Part shown: in pieces, positions 18,397 through 26,749 of the stretch | How the letters are laid out: every line of letters starts with the position of its first letter | Position numbering within the stretch: the stretch's first letter is position 1 | Assembly: GCF_000203975.2 (NCBI RefSeq) | Contig: NZ_AFCF02000012.1 | Location: 1-64,000 of the forward strand | Direction of reading: 5' to 3' | Length of the DNA stretch: 64,000 bases | Origin: Leisingera sp. ANG1 | GTDB taxonomy: Bacteria > Pseudomonadota > Alphaproteobacteria > Rhodobacterales > Rhodobacteraceae | The notes under the pieces: generated by a model | What the model saw: the letters and a program-made list of their open reading frames with translations, nothing else | Database searches by the model: none | What the model was told of the DNA's origin: nothing | Position numbers and translations under genes: made by a program

Positions 18397-19158
18397 TCAG
18401 GCCAATTGGAAGGACAGAAAGGGACCCGCGCCCTCGGCATCCTGGACCCAGCGTGCTTGGATGCCGAAAATCTCAGATACGGTTTCCGGAGCCAATGCCT
18501 GGCTGGGTGCGCCGCAGGCCACCAGGCGCCCGTGTGACAGCACCGCCACACGGTCGCAAGTCAGGGCCTGGTTCAGGTCATGCAGGGCCACCACGGTTGT
18601 CACCTGCAGGTTCCGGATGCAGTTCAGGATGGACAGCTGGTGGTGGATGTCCAGATGGTTTGTCGGCTCATCCAGCAGCAGAAGCCCCGGCCGTTGCGCA
18701 AGGGCGCGGGCAATGTGCAGCCGTTGCCGTTCGCCGCCGGACAAAGTGGCCCATTCGCGGCGCGCGAAGCCCTCCATTTCCACCGTATGCAGCGCCTTGT
18801 CCACCAGCTGGGTGTCTTCGCTGCTCCAGGGTTTCAGCGCCGACAGCCAGGGGGTGCGGCCCAGCTCGACGACGGACTGTGCGGTGATGCGCTCAGCCGT
18901 GTCGGCCTGCTGTTCGACAATGGCGATCCGCTGGGCGATCTCCCGGCGGGTCAGCCGGGCCAGCGGTTGGTCCTCCAGCAGCACTTCGCCATGCGAGGGT
19001 TTGGCCAGGCCCGACAGCAGCCGCATCAGGGTTGATTTGCCGGAGCCGTTCGGGCCCACCAGCGCCAGCGTCTCACCCGGCTGCACCGCCAGCGAGACGT
19101 CCTGCAGCAGAGTTTTGCCGCGCACTGAGAAAGACAGGTTGCGGGCTTCGATCCTCAT
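18397..19158 (-). CDS. ABC transporter ATPase (cobalamin/siderophore class)
   Basis: A 253-aa ATPase of the FecE/BtuD type. It has Walker A GPNGSGKST, signature LSGGERQR, Walker B GLLLLDEPTNHLD and the switch His in VVALHDLNQA. It starts MRIEARNLSFSVRGKTLL; its ATG overlaps the permease stop as ATGA. It energises the adjacent FecCD-type permease. The cobalamin riboswitch upstream of the operon points to corrinoid uptake rather than iron-siderophore uptake. Confidence 0.88.
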   Translation of the reverse strand: MRIEARNLSFSVRGKTLLQDVSLAVQPGETLALVGPNGSGKSTLMRLLSGLAKPSHGEVLLEDQPLARLTRREIAQRIAIVEQQADTAERITAQSVVELGRTPWLSALKPWSSEDTQLVDKALHTVEMEGFARREWATLSGGERQRLHIARALAQRPGLLLLDEPTNHLDIHHQLSILNCIRNLQVTTVVALHDLNQALTCDRVAVLSHGRLVACGAPSQALAPETVSEIFGIQARWVQDAEGAGPFLSFQLA

Positions 19159-20204
19159 CTCGCAGTCCTTTGCCCGCGCACCAGGATCACCGCAAAGGAC
19201 GGCGCCCCGATCAGGGCGGTGACCACCCCGATGGGAAGCACCTGGCCGGGGATGATGATGCGGGATACGATATCGGCGGCGATCAGGAACACGGCGCCAG
19301 TCAGCGCCGCTGCTGGCATCAGCCTGCGGTGGCCGGGGCCTACCAGGAACCGTGCCGCATGCGGGATCACCAGGCCGACAAAGCCGATGGAGCCGACGAT
19401 CGACACCATCACCGCGGTCATCAGCGCGGTGGCAAAAATCAGAACCACCTGCACCCGCCGGACCGGGATGCCAAGCGAAGCGGCGGAATCGCTGCCAAAG
19501 GTGAAGGCGTCCAGAGCACGGGCATGAAAGCGGCAGATCATCCAGCCCGCCAGCGCCAGCGGCACCGCCAGCCACACATCCGGCCAGCGCACGCCGCTGA
19601 GGTTGCCCATCAGCCAGAACATGATGCCGCGGGCCTGATCCGCATTGGCGGATTTGGCGATAATGAAAGCGGTCAGCGCATTGAATAGCTGCGAGCCGGC
19701 AATGCCCGCTAACACGATCTGCGCCGCTGCGGCGCGGTTGCCCCCTGCCCCGGCGGCCCGCGCCAGAATGGCGACAAAGCCAAACGCCAGCAGCGCGCCG
19801 TTAAAGGCACCAAAGGACAGTGACAGGGCACCGCCGCCAAGACCTGCAATGGTGACCGCCACCGCCCCGGTCGAGGCACCGGCCGATATGCCCAGAATGT
19901 AAGGGTCCGCCAGCGCGTTGCGCAGCAAGGCCTGCAGCACTACACCCGCAACCGCAAGCGCCGCCCCGCAGGCTGCAGCCACCAGCGCCCGCGGCAGCCG
20001 GTAGCTCCAGATGATGCCCTGATCCACCGGGTCCACCGGCAGGCCCGCCCCGGCCAGCTTGTTGGCCAAAACGGACAAGACAAGGTCAGGCGCAAGCGAG
20101 GTTTCCCCGATCATTGCGCCTGCCAGAACCGCCGCGGCCAGCACCGGCAGGGCAAGGCAAGCGCCCCGGATGCCCTGCCAGGCCAGTACGGCGGCTGCAC
20201 TCAT
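19155..20204 (-). CDS. ABC transporter permease, FecCD/BtuC family
   Basis: A 349-aa multi-span inner-membrane permease. Family motifs are WSYRLPRALVAAACGAALAV (coupling-helix region), NALADPYILGISAGAS and GSIGFVGLVIPHAARFLVG, with IPIGVVT-type helices near the end. It overlaps the binding-protein stop by ATGA (20201-20204) and the ATPase start likewise, so the three genes are co-translated. It forms the channel for the substrate delivered by the periplasmic protein, likely B12 or a precursor. Confidence 0.9.
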   Translation of the reverse strand: MSAAAVLAWQGIRGACLALPVLAAAVLAGAMIGETSLAPDLVLSVLANKLAGAGLPVDPVDQGIIWSYRLPRALVAAACGAALAVAGVVLQALLRNALADPYILGISAGASTGAVAVTIAGLGGGALSLSFGAFNGALLAFGFVAILARAAGAGGNRAAAAQIVLAGIAGSQLFNALTAFIIAKSANADQARGIMFWLMGNLSGVRWPDVWLAVPLALAGWMICRFHARALDAFTFGSDSAASLGIPVRRVQVVLIFATALMTAVMVSIVGSIGFVGLVIPHAARFLVGPGHRRLMPAAALTGAVFLIAADIVSRIIIPGQVLPIGVVTALIGAPSFAVILVRGQRTAR

Positions 20205-21211
20205 GCGCCGTTGCCGATCGCGCTGAGTTCTTCCGCCAGGTCTTCCAGCGCCGGGATGGCGCGGATGGTGGCGTCCATCGCCTGGGCGTCCATCACCACG
20301 ATGCGGTTGTTTTTAACCGCATCCATCTGGCTGGCGACCGGGTCATTGCGCAGGAACTCCAGCTTCTTCTCGTAGTCATCAGCGGCAAAGCGGCGGCGGT
20401 CCATACGGGCAATCACGATCACCGTCGGGTTGGCTTTCGCGATGGTCTCCCAGCCGACGGTCGGCCATTCCTCGTCGGTCTCAATGACATTTTTCAGGCC
20501 CAGCTGCTGCATCATGTAGCCCGGTGCGCCCTTCTGGCCGGCCACGAACGGGTCGCTTTCCATCTCGGGCGAGGAGAACCAGAACACAGCTGAGGCGTCG
20601 TCCAGCGCAACCTCTTGCGCCTTGGCCACAGCCGCGGCCTCACGAGCCTTGTAGTCGGCGACCAGCTCAGCGCCTTTTTCTGCCTCGCCGAAGATCGCCG
20701 CCAATTCCTCAATGCCCTGATAGAGGCTGTCGGTGGTGAACATCTCGGTCCGGGTGCCGTCGCCGCCGGTGGTGTTGTCCTTGCCGACGCAGTCCGCGGG
20801 CATCACATAGGTCGGGATACCAAGATCATGAAACTGCTCGCGCTTGGCGACGATGCCTTCGGGGCCGATATGCCACTCATACTGGGCAGCCACCAGGCCC
20901 GGGCGCTTGGCCACAACGCTTTCAAAGCTTGGGTCATTGTCGGCCAGGCGCTCAACCTTGTCGTTCAGTGCGGCGTACTCGGGCAGAACATCGTTGAACC
21001 AGACCGAGGTGCCCAGCACCTTGCCACCCAGACCCAGCGCATAAAGTACCTCTGTTGCGGCTTGGCCAACGGTCACGGAGGACGCAACCGGTGCCTCGAA
21101 AGTGACGGTTTCACCGCAGTTTTGAATAGTCAGCGGAAAGTTTTCGCTGGCTGCTGCGGCCTGAGCTGCCGCAACGAATGAAAGGCCCATGAGGCCGGAA
21201 CGCAGAAACAT
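20201..21211 (-). CDS. ABC transporter periplasmic binding protein (corrinoid uptake likely)
   Basis: About 336 aa from the ATG at 21211, with a Sec signal peptide (LRSGLMGLSFVAAAQAAAAS). The mature part has the two-lobe TroA/BtuF fold: VGQAATEVLYALGLGGKVLG near the start and ERLADNDPSFESVVAKRPGL linking the lobes. A later DDYEKKLEFLRNDPVASQM is followed by NNRIVVMDAQAMDA. It is a soluble periplasmic protein, not a lipoprotein. It is the first gene after the cobalamin riboswitch. A siderophore or haem ligand is the alternative, but the riboswitch makes a corrinoid the most likely substrate. Confidence 0.82.
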   Translation of the reverse strand: MFLRSGLMGLSFVAAAQAAAASENFPLTIQNCGETVTFEAPVASSVTVGQAATEVLYALGLGGKVLGTSVWFNDVLPEYAALNDKVERLADNDPSFESVVAKRPGLVAAQYEWHIGPEGIVAKREQFHDLGIPTYVMPADCVGKDNTTGGDGTRTEMFTTDSLYQGIEELAAIFGEAEKGAELVADYKAREAAAVAKAQEVALDDASAVFWFSSPEMESDPFVAGQKGAPGYMMQQLGLKNVIETDEEWPTVGWETIAKANPTVIVIARMDRRRFAADDYEKKLEFLRNDPVASQMDAVKNNRIVVMDAQAMDATIRAIPALEDLAEELSAIGNGA

Positions 21212-21331
21212 GATCTTCGATCTCCATGTGTCAATGACCGGAGAACGGGTGAAGGGCATTGACCAGCAAGGCGGAGGGTTTCCCCTTCTTGCGGCGCCAG
21301 GAACGGGCGACGCATCTAGCCGGCAACCTCC

Positions 21332-21349
21332 CCGGACAACCCCGTCCGG
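21332..21349 (-). promoter_or_regulatory. Hairpin downstream of the riboswitch (possible expression platform)
   Basis: A CCGGAC / GTCCGG stem with a 6-base loop lies just 3' of the riboswitch aptamer on the minus strand and is directly followed by GGGGAGG. No U-tract follows. It may help present or hide a ribosome-binding site, or it may simply structure the leader. Confidence 0.4.
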
Positions 21350-21364
21350 TGTGTTTCGGTTTTC

Positions 21365-21528
21365 ACCGGCAGGTCTCCTGACTGGCGGGTCACTGTCTGT
21401 CCCGTCTTCCCGGACCCTTCAGGCCCAGTGACACGATGGGACAGCACTCGCCGCCTACAGTTGCGGGGGCAGTTCCGTTTGGCGCCAGGCGGCACCGCGG
21501 ATTCCCTCTTAGCCCTTACGGGACCGGT
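21365..21528 (-). ncRNA. Cobalamin (adenosylcobalamin) riboswitch
   Basis: On the minus strand the leader has the B12 box AGTCAGGAGACCTGCC (21368-21383). Upstream are CTGCCCCCGCAACTGT, GGCGGCGAG, a CACTG element and a GGGAAG element, in the order of known cobalamin riboswitches. An ACCGG / CCGGT pairing at the two ends (21524-21528 and 21365-21369) closes the P1 stem. It precedes the ABC importer by about 150 bases and should shut the operon down when B12 is plentiful. Confidence 0.93.
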
Positions 21529-21681
21529 AAAGCGCGGGTAGCGCATCACTTCTCTTGCGGCAAGAAAAACTTCGTCGGTCAGCAGAATTCTTCGGGTCTA
21601 GTCATGCAACTCCACGCTCCGTGCAGGCATCGACCCAGGACCCGCGGCAGTTAATTGCAGAATCCGAAGGCGCAGAGCGCT

Positions 21682-23295
21682 CTAGGCCGCCTTGAAGCAC
21701 CGGTCCACCAATGCGTTCGTATCCAGGATCAAAATCGACTCGAACCTGCCGTCTGGCGTTTTGTGCTGCAGGCACCCGGATACATCCTCAGCAATGCTCT
21801 TGGAGGTATTCTGCTGGTCCAAGGGCTTCAGTTCAGCCACGCGGTTCTCCGTCGTGATGATTATTTCATCGACAGTGTCCACGAGGATTCCAAACTTTTG
21901 CGCGTCATGCTTGAAAATCAGCACTTTCTGATCGCGGCCGGACCCGGGCGGCAGCCCATACAGCACCCGTGGATTGAAAAGGGTGATAAGCTCTCCCCGC
22001 AAATTCAGGATGCCTTCGACGAAGCTCAGTGAAAACGGCGGTTCGAGCAGGTCCAAAGGACGGTTGATCACTTCGCTGACTTCAGAAGTGTCGAGGGCGA
22101 ACCGTTTCTCGAAAGTGAACTTGATAAATGTGCGCCTTGCCGCGCGGGCTTCCAGTTCAGCGGCCTCTTCTTCCGATTTCTCGGGTGGAAAAATCTCCTG
22201 GCAGGCTTTGGCCGCAGCCACAAAACTTGGCTCCTGCAAGAGCTTTGCCGGATCAAGCATCATGACAATTTGGTTGTTCTTATCCAGCAGACACCCGTTC
22301 ACAAGATCACCGCGCGGCAGGGCCAGTTTGGCAAAGGGCAAAACTTCATCCTCGAAATAGGGCAGGATGCTGTCGATGGAAAAGACCATGAGCCCGACCG
22401 GCCCTTCTGCGGTGTCGATGATCAGCATTCTGCGCTCCTTGGGGATCGTGGCCCCAAGCACAAATTTTGCACTATCTCCCATGAAGCCGCGGAAATCTAT
22501 GACGGGCAGAATAACGCCGCGCAGATTTGCAGTGCCGATCACATTGCCACCCGCCAGCAGCGACTGTTCCAGCTTGGGAACGGTTCTGACCTCCTTTACA
22601 AACCTCAGGTCAATGGCGCAGGTCGTGTGGCCGGTTTGAAACGAAACGCAGGCGAGCTTTTTGCCTCTGCTGAGTTTGACCGTTTCCTGTCCGGGGCCGT
22701 TGTCAGCCCGCGGCAGTTTTTCCAGGTTCAGCAGTTCGTGCGGGTCTAGGACCTGAACCAGCCTTTCGCCGTCATTGAATTTCAAAACCCCGTCGATAAC
22801 AACATCCTTGATGCCGTCGCCATTAGGGCGGAAATCGACCCGCGCCACGCCTTTTCCGTTCAAGACTTCACCCGTTCTGTCGAAAAGAAGGCCAATGCAG
22901 TGTTCGCCATGTTCGACAATTGCAACCTTGCGCGATAGCGCGCGCTCAATAGCCGGAAACTCAAGCAGGCTGCGCAAATCGATCACCGGAACAATCATGC
23001 CCCTTAGGTTGAAAAGCCCCAGCATGTAGGACGGCGCAAGCGGCACAGGTGAAATCTCATCCGGTTCATTCACGATCTCCTGGAGCGCCGAGACGGAGAT
23101 TGCAAACTCGCTGTCGTCGATCAGGAATGAACCGTATTTGTCCGGCTTCCCCCGCTTTGCCCGCACATTGTGCGGCTGGGTCGGTTCTTTCTGAGGAACA
23201 CTGCTGTCCCCAACTCCAACCGCTGGGCAGCCTGCCAGATCGCTAGCCGAAGATTGCGCGCCAAGGATCAGCGGGTTTGAAGTCTCCGGTTTCAT
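21682..23295 (-). CDS. Triple-domain CheW-like chemotaxis coupling protein
   Basis: A 537-aa protein with three CheW-like domains in tandem. The first (about 75-205) has MLGLFNLRGMIVPVIDLRSL. The second (about 215-345) has IGTANLRGVILPVIDFRGF. The third (about 385-525) has VEGILNLRGELITLFNPRVL. An N-terminal low-complexity tail of about 65 residues precedes them. CheW couples receptors to CheA; multi-CheW proteins are uncommon and may bridge several receptor or kinase units. The ATG at 23295 overlaps the cheD stop as ATGA and has GGGGGA upstream. No cheA or cheY is in the window. Confidence 0.85.
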   Translation of the reverse strand: MKPETSNPLILGAQSSASDLAGCPAVGVGDSSVPQKEPTQPHNVRAKRGKPDKYGSFLIDDSEFAISVSALQEIVNEPDEISPVPLAPSYMLGLFNLRGMIVPVIDLRSLLEFPAIERALSRKVAIVEHGEHCIGLLFDRTGEVLNGKGVARVDFRPNGDGIKDVVIDGVLKFNDGERLVQVLDPHELLNLEKLPRADNGPGQETVKLSRGKKLACVSFQTGHTTCAIDLRFVKEVRTVPKLEQSLLAGGNVIGTANLRGVILPVIDFRGFMGDSAKFVLGATIPKERRMLIIDTAEGPVGLMVFSIDSILPYFEDEVLPFAKLALPRGDLVNGCLLDKNNQIVMMLDPAKLLQEPSFVAAAKACQEIFPPEKSEEEAAELEARAARRTFIKFTFEKRFALDTSEVSEVINRPLDLLEPPFSLSFVEGILNLRGELITLFNPRVLYGLPPGSGRDQKVLIFKHDAQKFGILVDTVDEIIITTENRVAELKPLDQQNTSKSIAEDVSGCLQHKTPDGRFESILILDTNALVDRCFKAA

Positions 23296-23783
23296 GATTG
23301 TCCCCCCAGGCGCGGAATCGCTTTGACTGTGAATTCGCCGCTGCTGCAATCGATGGTCACCTGCCGCCCCTGCATGCCGCCGACATCCTCGTGGATGTTG
23401 CGGACGCCGGCGTCCCGCAGCGACCGGTAGGCAGAGCGGGCGTTGATGCTGCCGACAAGACGCGCAGGATCCGTATCTGCCGGCATCGTCATGTTGGCAC
23501 CGCCAACGACAATCGCCTGGAGTTTGCGCAGCTCCTTGCCCGACACCTCCATCAGGGACTGCAGCGATCTAACAGCCTGGTCCACATGCCTGCCGCATAT
23601 TGCATCAGAGCTGTCCGGGGACTTGGCAAGCAGGCAATGTGCCAGCCCATAAATCCCCTTGGCCGGGTACAGCAGCCCCAAGCCGATGCAGGAGCCGAGG
23701 ATCGCATTCAGCGACTGCCCGGCCCGGCCGGTTTTCACCTGGCCGATCTGCACGTGGATTTTCTGGATGTCATTTACGCACAT
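23292..23783 (-). CDS. cheD: Chemoreceptor glutamine deamidase CheD
   Basis: A 163-aa CheD-family enzyme that deamidates receptor glutamines to methylatable glutamates. The catalytic Cys is in LGSCIGLGL (C32) and the catalytic His in LAHCLL (H49). A later AIVVGGANM is also family-like. It overlaps cheR by ten bases and the triple CheW gene by ATGA, so it is part of a four-gene receptor-modification cluster with the PAS receptor, CheR and CheW. Confidence 0.88.
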   Translation of the reverse strand: MCVNDIQKIHVQIGQVKTGRAGQSLNAILGSCIGLGLLYPAKGIYGLAHCLLAKSPDSSDAICGRHVDQAVRSLQSLMEVSGKELRKLQAIVVGGANMTMPADTDPARLVGSINARSAYRSLRDAGVRNIHEDVGGMQGRQVTIDCSSGEFTVKAIPRLGGQS

Positions 23784-24628
23784 GGGCTGCCTACCCTGGC
23801 AGAGGGCCGGTAGATGATCGGCGCCACTTGTTCAAAGCCGGTACGGAGATTGTTCAGCGTCTCGCTTTCTCCAATGAACAGGACGCCATCCGGCTTGATC
23901 AAGTCCCGCACATTCTGAAGGATCTTCTCCTGGTCTTCGCCAGTGAAATAGATCAGCACGTTGCGCAGGAACACCACGTCAAACGGACTGGTGCTGCCAA
24001 GCCTTTCCAGCAGGTTATGCAGCTTGAACTTCAGGCGGGCCCGGATCTGCGGCACAGCCTTGTAGCCTTCTGCATCGCTGCCCTTCATGTGGCTGGCAAA
24101 CAGTGCAGGCTGGTCGCGGCGGAAGCGGGCGATCGCGCGGCCATTGTAAACGCCGGTTTGCGCCACTTCCAAGACCCGGGAGGACACATCGGTGCCCAGC
24201 ACGGAATAGTCGAAGCCCGGTTTCTGCAGCCGCTGCTGCTCCAGAATTGTGCCGATGGTATGAGCCTCCTCCCCCGTCGATGCCGCAGCCGACCAGGCCC
24301 GCATCCTGAGGTTCTCCCCCCGTGCCTGAAACTCCGGCAGGAAGACGTCCTGGAAATAATCCCAGACCCGCGGCGTGCGGTAAAAGTAAGTCTCGTTGGT
24401 GGTCACCCGGTTTGTCAGTTCCTGCATCTCCGCAGGGTCGGCGGCGAGCCGGGAGATATAAGATGCGAAGCTCGGTTCTTCGACTTCGCGCAGCCGCCGC
24501 CGCAGGCGGCTGACCAGCATTGTCTTGCGGGTCTCGCCGATGGTTATTCCGGTACTCCTGTGAACGATGGTGCGGAGTTTTGCAAAGTCTCCATCGCTCA
24601 TGGTGATGTCGGTGTCAGGTTTTCTCAT
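23774..24628 (-). CDS. cheR: Chemotaxis methyltransferase CheR
   Basis: A 284-aa SAM-dependent receptor methyltransferase. The N-terminal helical domain starts at about 10. The SAM site includes RMRAWSAAASTGEEAHTIG, and the later DVVFLRNVLIYFTGEDQEKI is the CheR motif. The ATG at 24628 is chosen because AAGGACAGGG lies upstream; an in-frame TTG at 24655 is weaker. It lies directly after the soluble PAS receptor and is probably dedicated to it. Confidence 0.9.
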   Translation of the reverse strand: MRKPDTDITMSDGDFAKLRTIVHRSTGITIGETRKTMLVSRLRRRLREVEEPSFASYISRLAADPAEMQELTNRVTTNETYFYRTPRVWDYFQDVFLPEFQARGENLRMRAWSAAASTGEEAHTIGTILEQQRLQKPGFDYSVLGTDVSSRVLEVAQTGVYNGRAIARFRRDQPALFASHMKGSDAEGYKAVPQIRARLKFKLHNLLERLGSTSPFDVVFLRNVLIYFTGEDQEKILQNVRDLIKPDGVLFIGESETLNNLRTGFEQVAPIIYRPSARVGSPCA

Positions 24629-24655
24629 GCCCTGTCCTTTCGCCGGTGCACTCAA

Positions 24656-26554
24656 TCAGCAGCCGAGCCGGCCGACTTCTGTTTTCAGCTCCTGTGCTCC
24701 GGCGTTCAGCTCCTCTGTTGCAGCTGCGATGGAATCCGAGGCGATGACGGCCTCTTCGGACGCGTCCACAATGCTTTGGATAGCTTCGGAGACGTCCCGC
24801 GCTGCAGTCTGCTGCTCATTGGCGGCCACGGATATCTGGGCGATGGAATCGGTGGTGTCAGAGATTCCGGTAAGGATCTTGGTGAAGGCGGCACCGGCCT
24901 CCCGAGAGACCTCGCTGCCCTGGGTCACCCGTTTCACCGTTTCATTGATCAGCTTGCTGATTTCCTTGGCAGATTGCGACGACCGCTCTGCCAGCTTGCG
25001 CACCTCGTCAGCTACCACCGAGAACCCCAGGCCGTGTTCGCCCGCCCGCGCGGCCTCGATTGCGGCATTGAAGGCCAGCAGGTTGGTCTGCCCGGCAATT
25101 TCGCTGATCGTCTTGACGATCTCGCTGATTTCCTCGGAGGACGCGTTGATCAGATCCATGGCTTCGATCGACCGTTCAATCGCCTTTGCCCCCAGATCGG
25201 CTTCTTCCTTGGTTTTCTGGGCGATCTCGTCGGAGTGACTGCTGTTCTGCGCAATCGAGTCGATCGAGGCACTCAACTCCTCCACAGAGGCGCTGATTTC
25301 CTCTGTGGTGCAGCCCAGTGTCTGGGCGCCGCCGGCGACCGTGTGGGCCTGATCAGAAATTTCCTTGGACTGTTCGGCAAACCGGGTCGCTATCCGGGTC
25401 ACCTCCTGCGCGACCTGTTTTTCGGCTGTGATGTTGGTGGCAAATTTCACCACCTTGAAAGGCTTGCCATCGGCATTGAACACCGGGTTGTAGGAGGCGT
25501 TGATCCAAACCTCCTTGCCGCCCTTGCCAAAGCGTTTGTATTCGCCTGCGGAAAACTCGCCGGAGGCCAGATCCGCCCAGAACTTCTGGTATTCAGGGGA
25601 GCTTGTGTACTCCGGATCGCAGAACATCCGGTGGTGCTGGCCGCGGATTTCGTCGAGCGAATAGCCCACGGTTGCCAGGAAATTCTGGTTGGCGGTCAGG
25701 ATCGTGCCGTCCAGTTCAAACTCGATCATGGCCTGCGCCCGGCTGATGGCATCCATCTTACCGTCCTGCTCTGCGGTGCGAAGCTTTTCTTCGGTGACAT
25801 TGGTGGCAAATTTCACCACTTTGACCGGCTTGCCTTCGGCGTTGAAGATCGGATTGTAGGAAGCATTGATCCAGATTTCTTTGCCGCCTTTGCCAAAGCG
25901 CTTGTATTCTCCAGCCGAAAACTCGCCGGACGCGAGATCTGACCAGAATGTCTGGTACTCTGCCGAACTGACGTAGGCGGGATCACAGAACATCCGGTGA
26001 TGCTGACCGCGGATTTCATCGAGCGAGTAGCCCACGGTTGCCAGGAAATTCTCGTTGGCGGTCAGGATCGTGCCATCCAGCTTGAATTCGATAACCGCCT
26101 GAGCCCGGCTGATGGCAGCGATCTTGCCGTCCTGCTCAGCCGTGCGAAGCTTCTCGTCGGTGACATTGGTGGCAAACTTGACCACTTTGCTAGGCTTGCC
26201 AGCGGCATCGAAGACCGGGTTGTATGAGGCATTGATCCATACCTCGGCACCGTTCTTGCCAAAGCGCTTGTACTCACCGGACGAAAATTCGCCCATCGCA
26301 AGCTGCAGCCAGAAATCCCGGTATTCATCGGATGCCGCATAGGCGGGGTCGCAGAACATGCGATGGTGCTTGCCCTGAATCTCCTCCAGCGTGTAACCAA
26401 CCGCTGCCAAGAAATTTTCGTTCGCCGTTAGGATCGTGCCATCCAACTCAAATTCGATAACGGCCTGGACACGGTTGATGGCGTCCACAACGCCCTGAAG
26501 GTCCTCTCTGGCCTGATCAACCTCTGAAGCTGCTGCCGTTTCGTTCGCACCCAT
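24656..26554 (-). CDS. Soluble methyl-accepting chemotaxis protein with three PAS domains
   Basis: A 632-aa cytoplasmic receptor with no transmembrane helix. Three tandem PAS/PAC units follow an N-terminal helix of about 20 residues, with a period of 122 residues; each carries HHRMFCDP and [19 protein letters not shown] segments. A short linker leads to the MCP signalling domain, with its hairpin tip [20 protein letters not shown] and [13 protein letters not shown]. It resembles BdlA-type biofilm receptors, with three PAS units instead of two. Ligand or cofactor is not visible; the Cys and His in each PAS could bind a cofactor. It ends TEVGRLGC, without an NWETF-type CheR-tether pentapeptide. 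Confidence 0.9.
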   Translation of the reverse strand: MGANETAAASEVDQAREDLQGVVDAINRVQAVIEFELDGTILTANENFLAAVGYTLEEIQGKHHRMFCDPAYAASDEYRDFWLQLAMGEFSSGEYKRFGKNGAEVWINASYNPVFDAAGKPSKVVKFATNVTDEKLRTAEQDGKIAAISRAQAVIEFKLDGTILTANENFLATVGYSLDEIRGQHHRMFCDPAYVSSAEYQTFWSDLASGEFSAGEYKRFGKGGKEIWINASYNPIFNAEGKPVKVVKFATNVTEEKLRTAEQDGKMDAISRAQAMIEFELDGTILTANQNFLATVGYSLDEIRGQHHRMFCDPEYTSSPEYQKFWADLASGEFSAGEYKRFGKGGKEVWINASYNPVFNADGKPFKVVKFATNITAEKQVAQEVTRIATRFAEQSKEISDQAHTVAGGAQTLGCTTEEISASVEELSASIDSIAQNSSHSDEIAQKTKEEADLGAKAIERSIEAMDLINASSEEISEIVKTISEIAGQTNLLAFNAAIEAARAGEHGLGFSVVADEVRKLAERSSQSAKEISKLINETVKRVTQGSEVSREAGAAFTKILTGISDTTDSIAQISVAANEQQTAARDVSEAIQSIVDASEEAVIASDSIAAATEELNAGAQELKTEVGRLGC

Positions 26555-26749
26555 AGTTTCGCCTCACTCATAAAAACGTTTCCAGGCCAAATTGGGGAAC
26601 AGCTATTAACAACACGATACCAATGCACCTTAGGGCTGCATTTAACTCCCGCTTTATCTCTAAAATACAACTCATGGAATTAACCGAAGGTCGGCGCAGC
26701 GCCTTCTGGCTGCACCGGCCCCCATTGGGCTTCCTGGCGAAAACAGCGG

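Noticed and set aside
23600-25942. 780-codon plus-strand frame opposite the chemotaxis genes
   Set aside because: It mirrors the repeated PAS DNA and shows no domain; the minus-strand receptor and CheR are certain.
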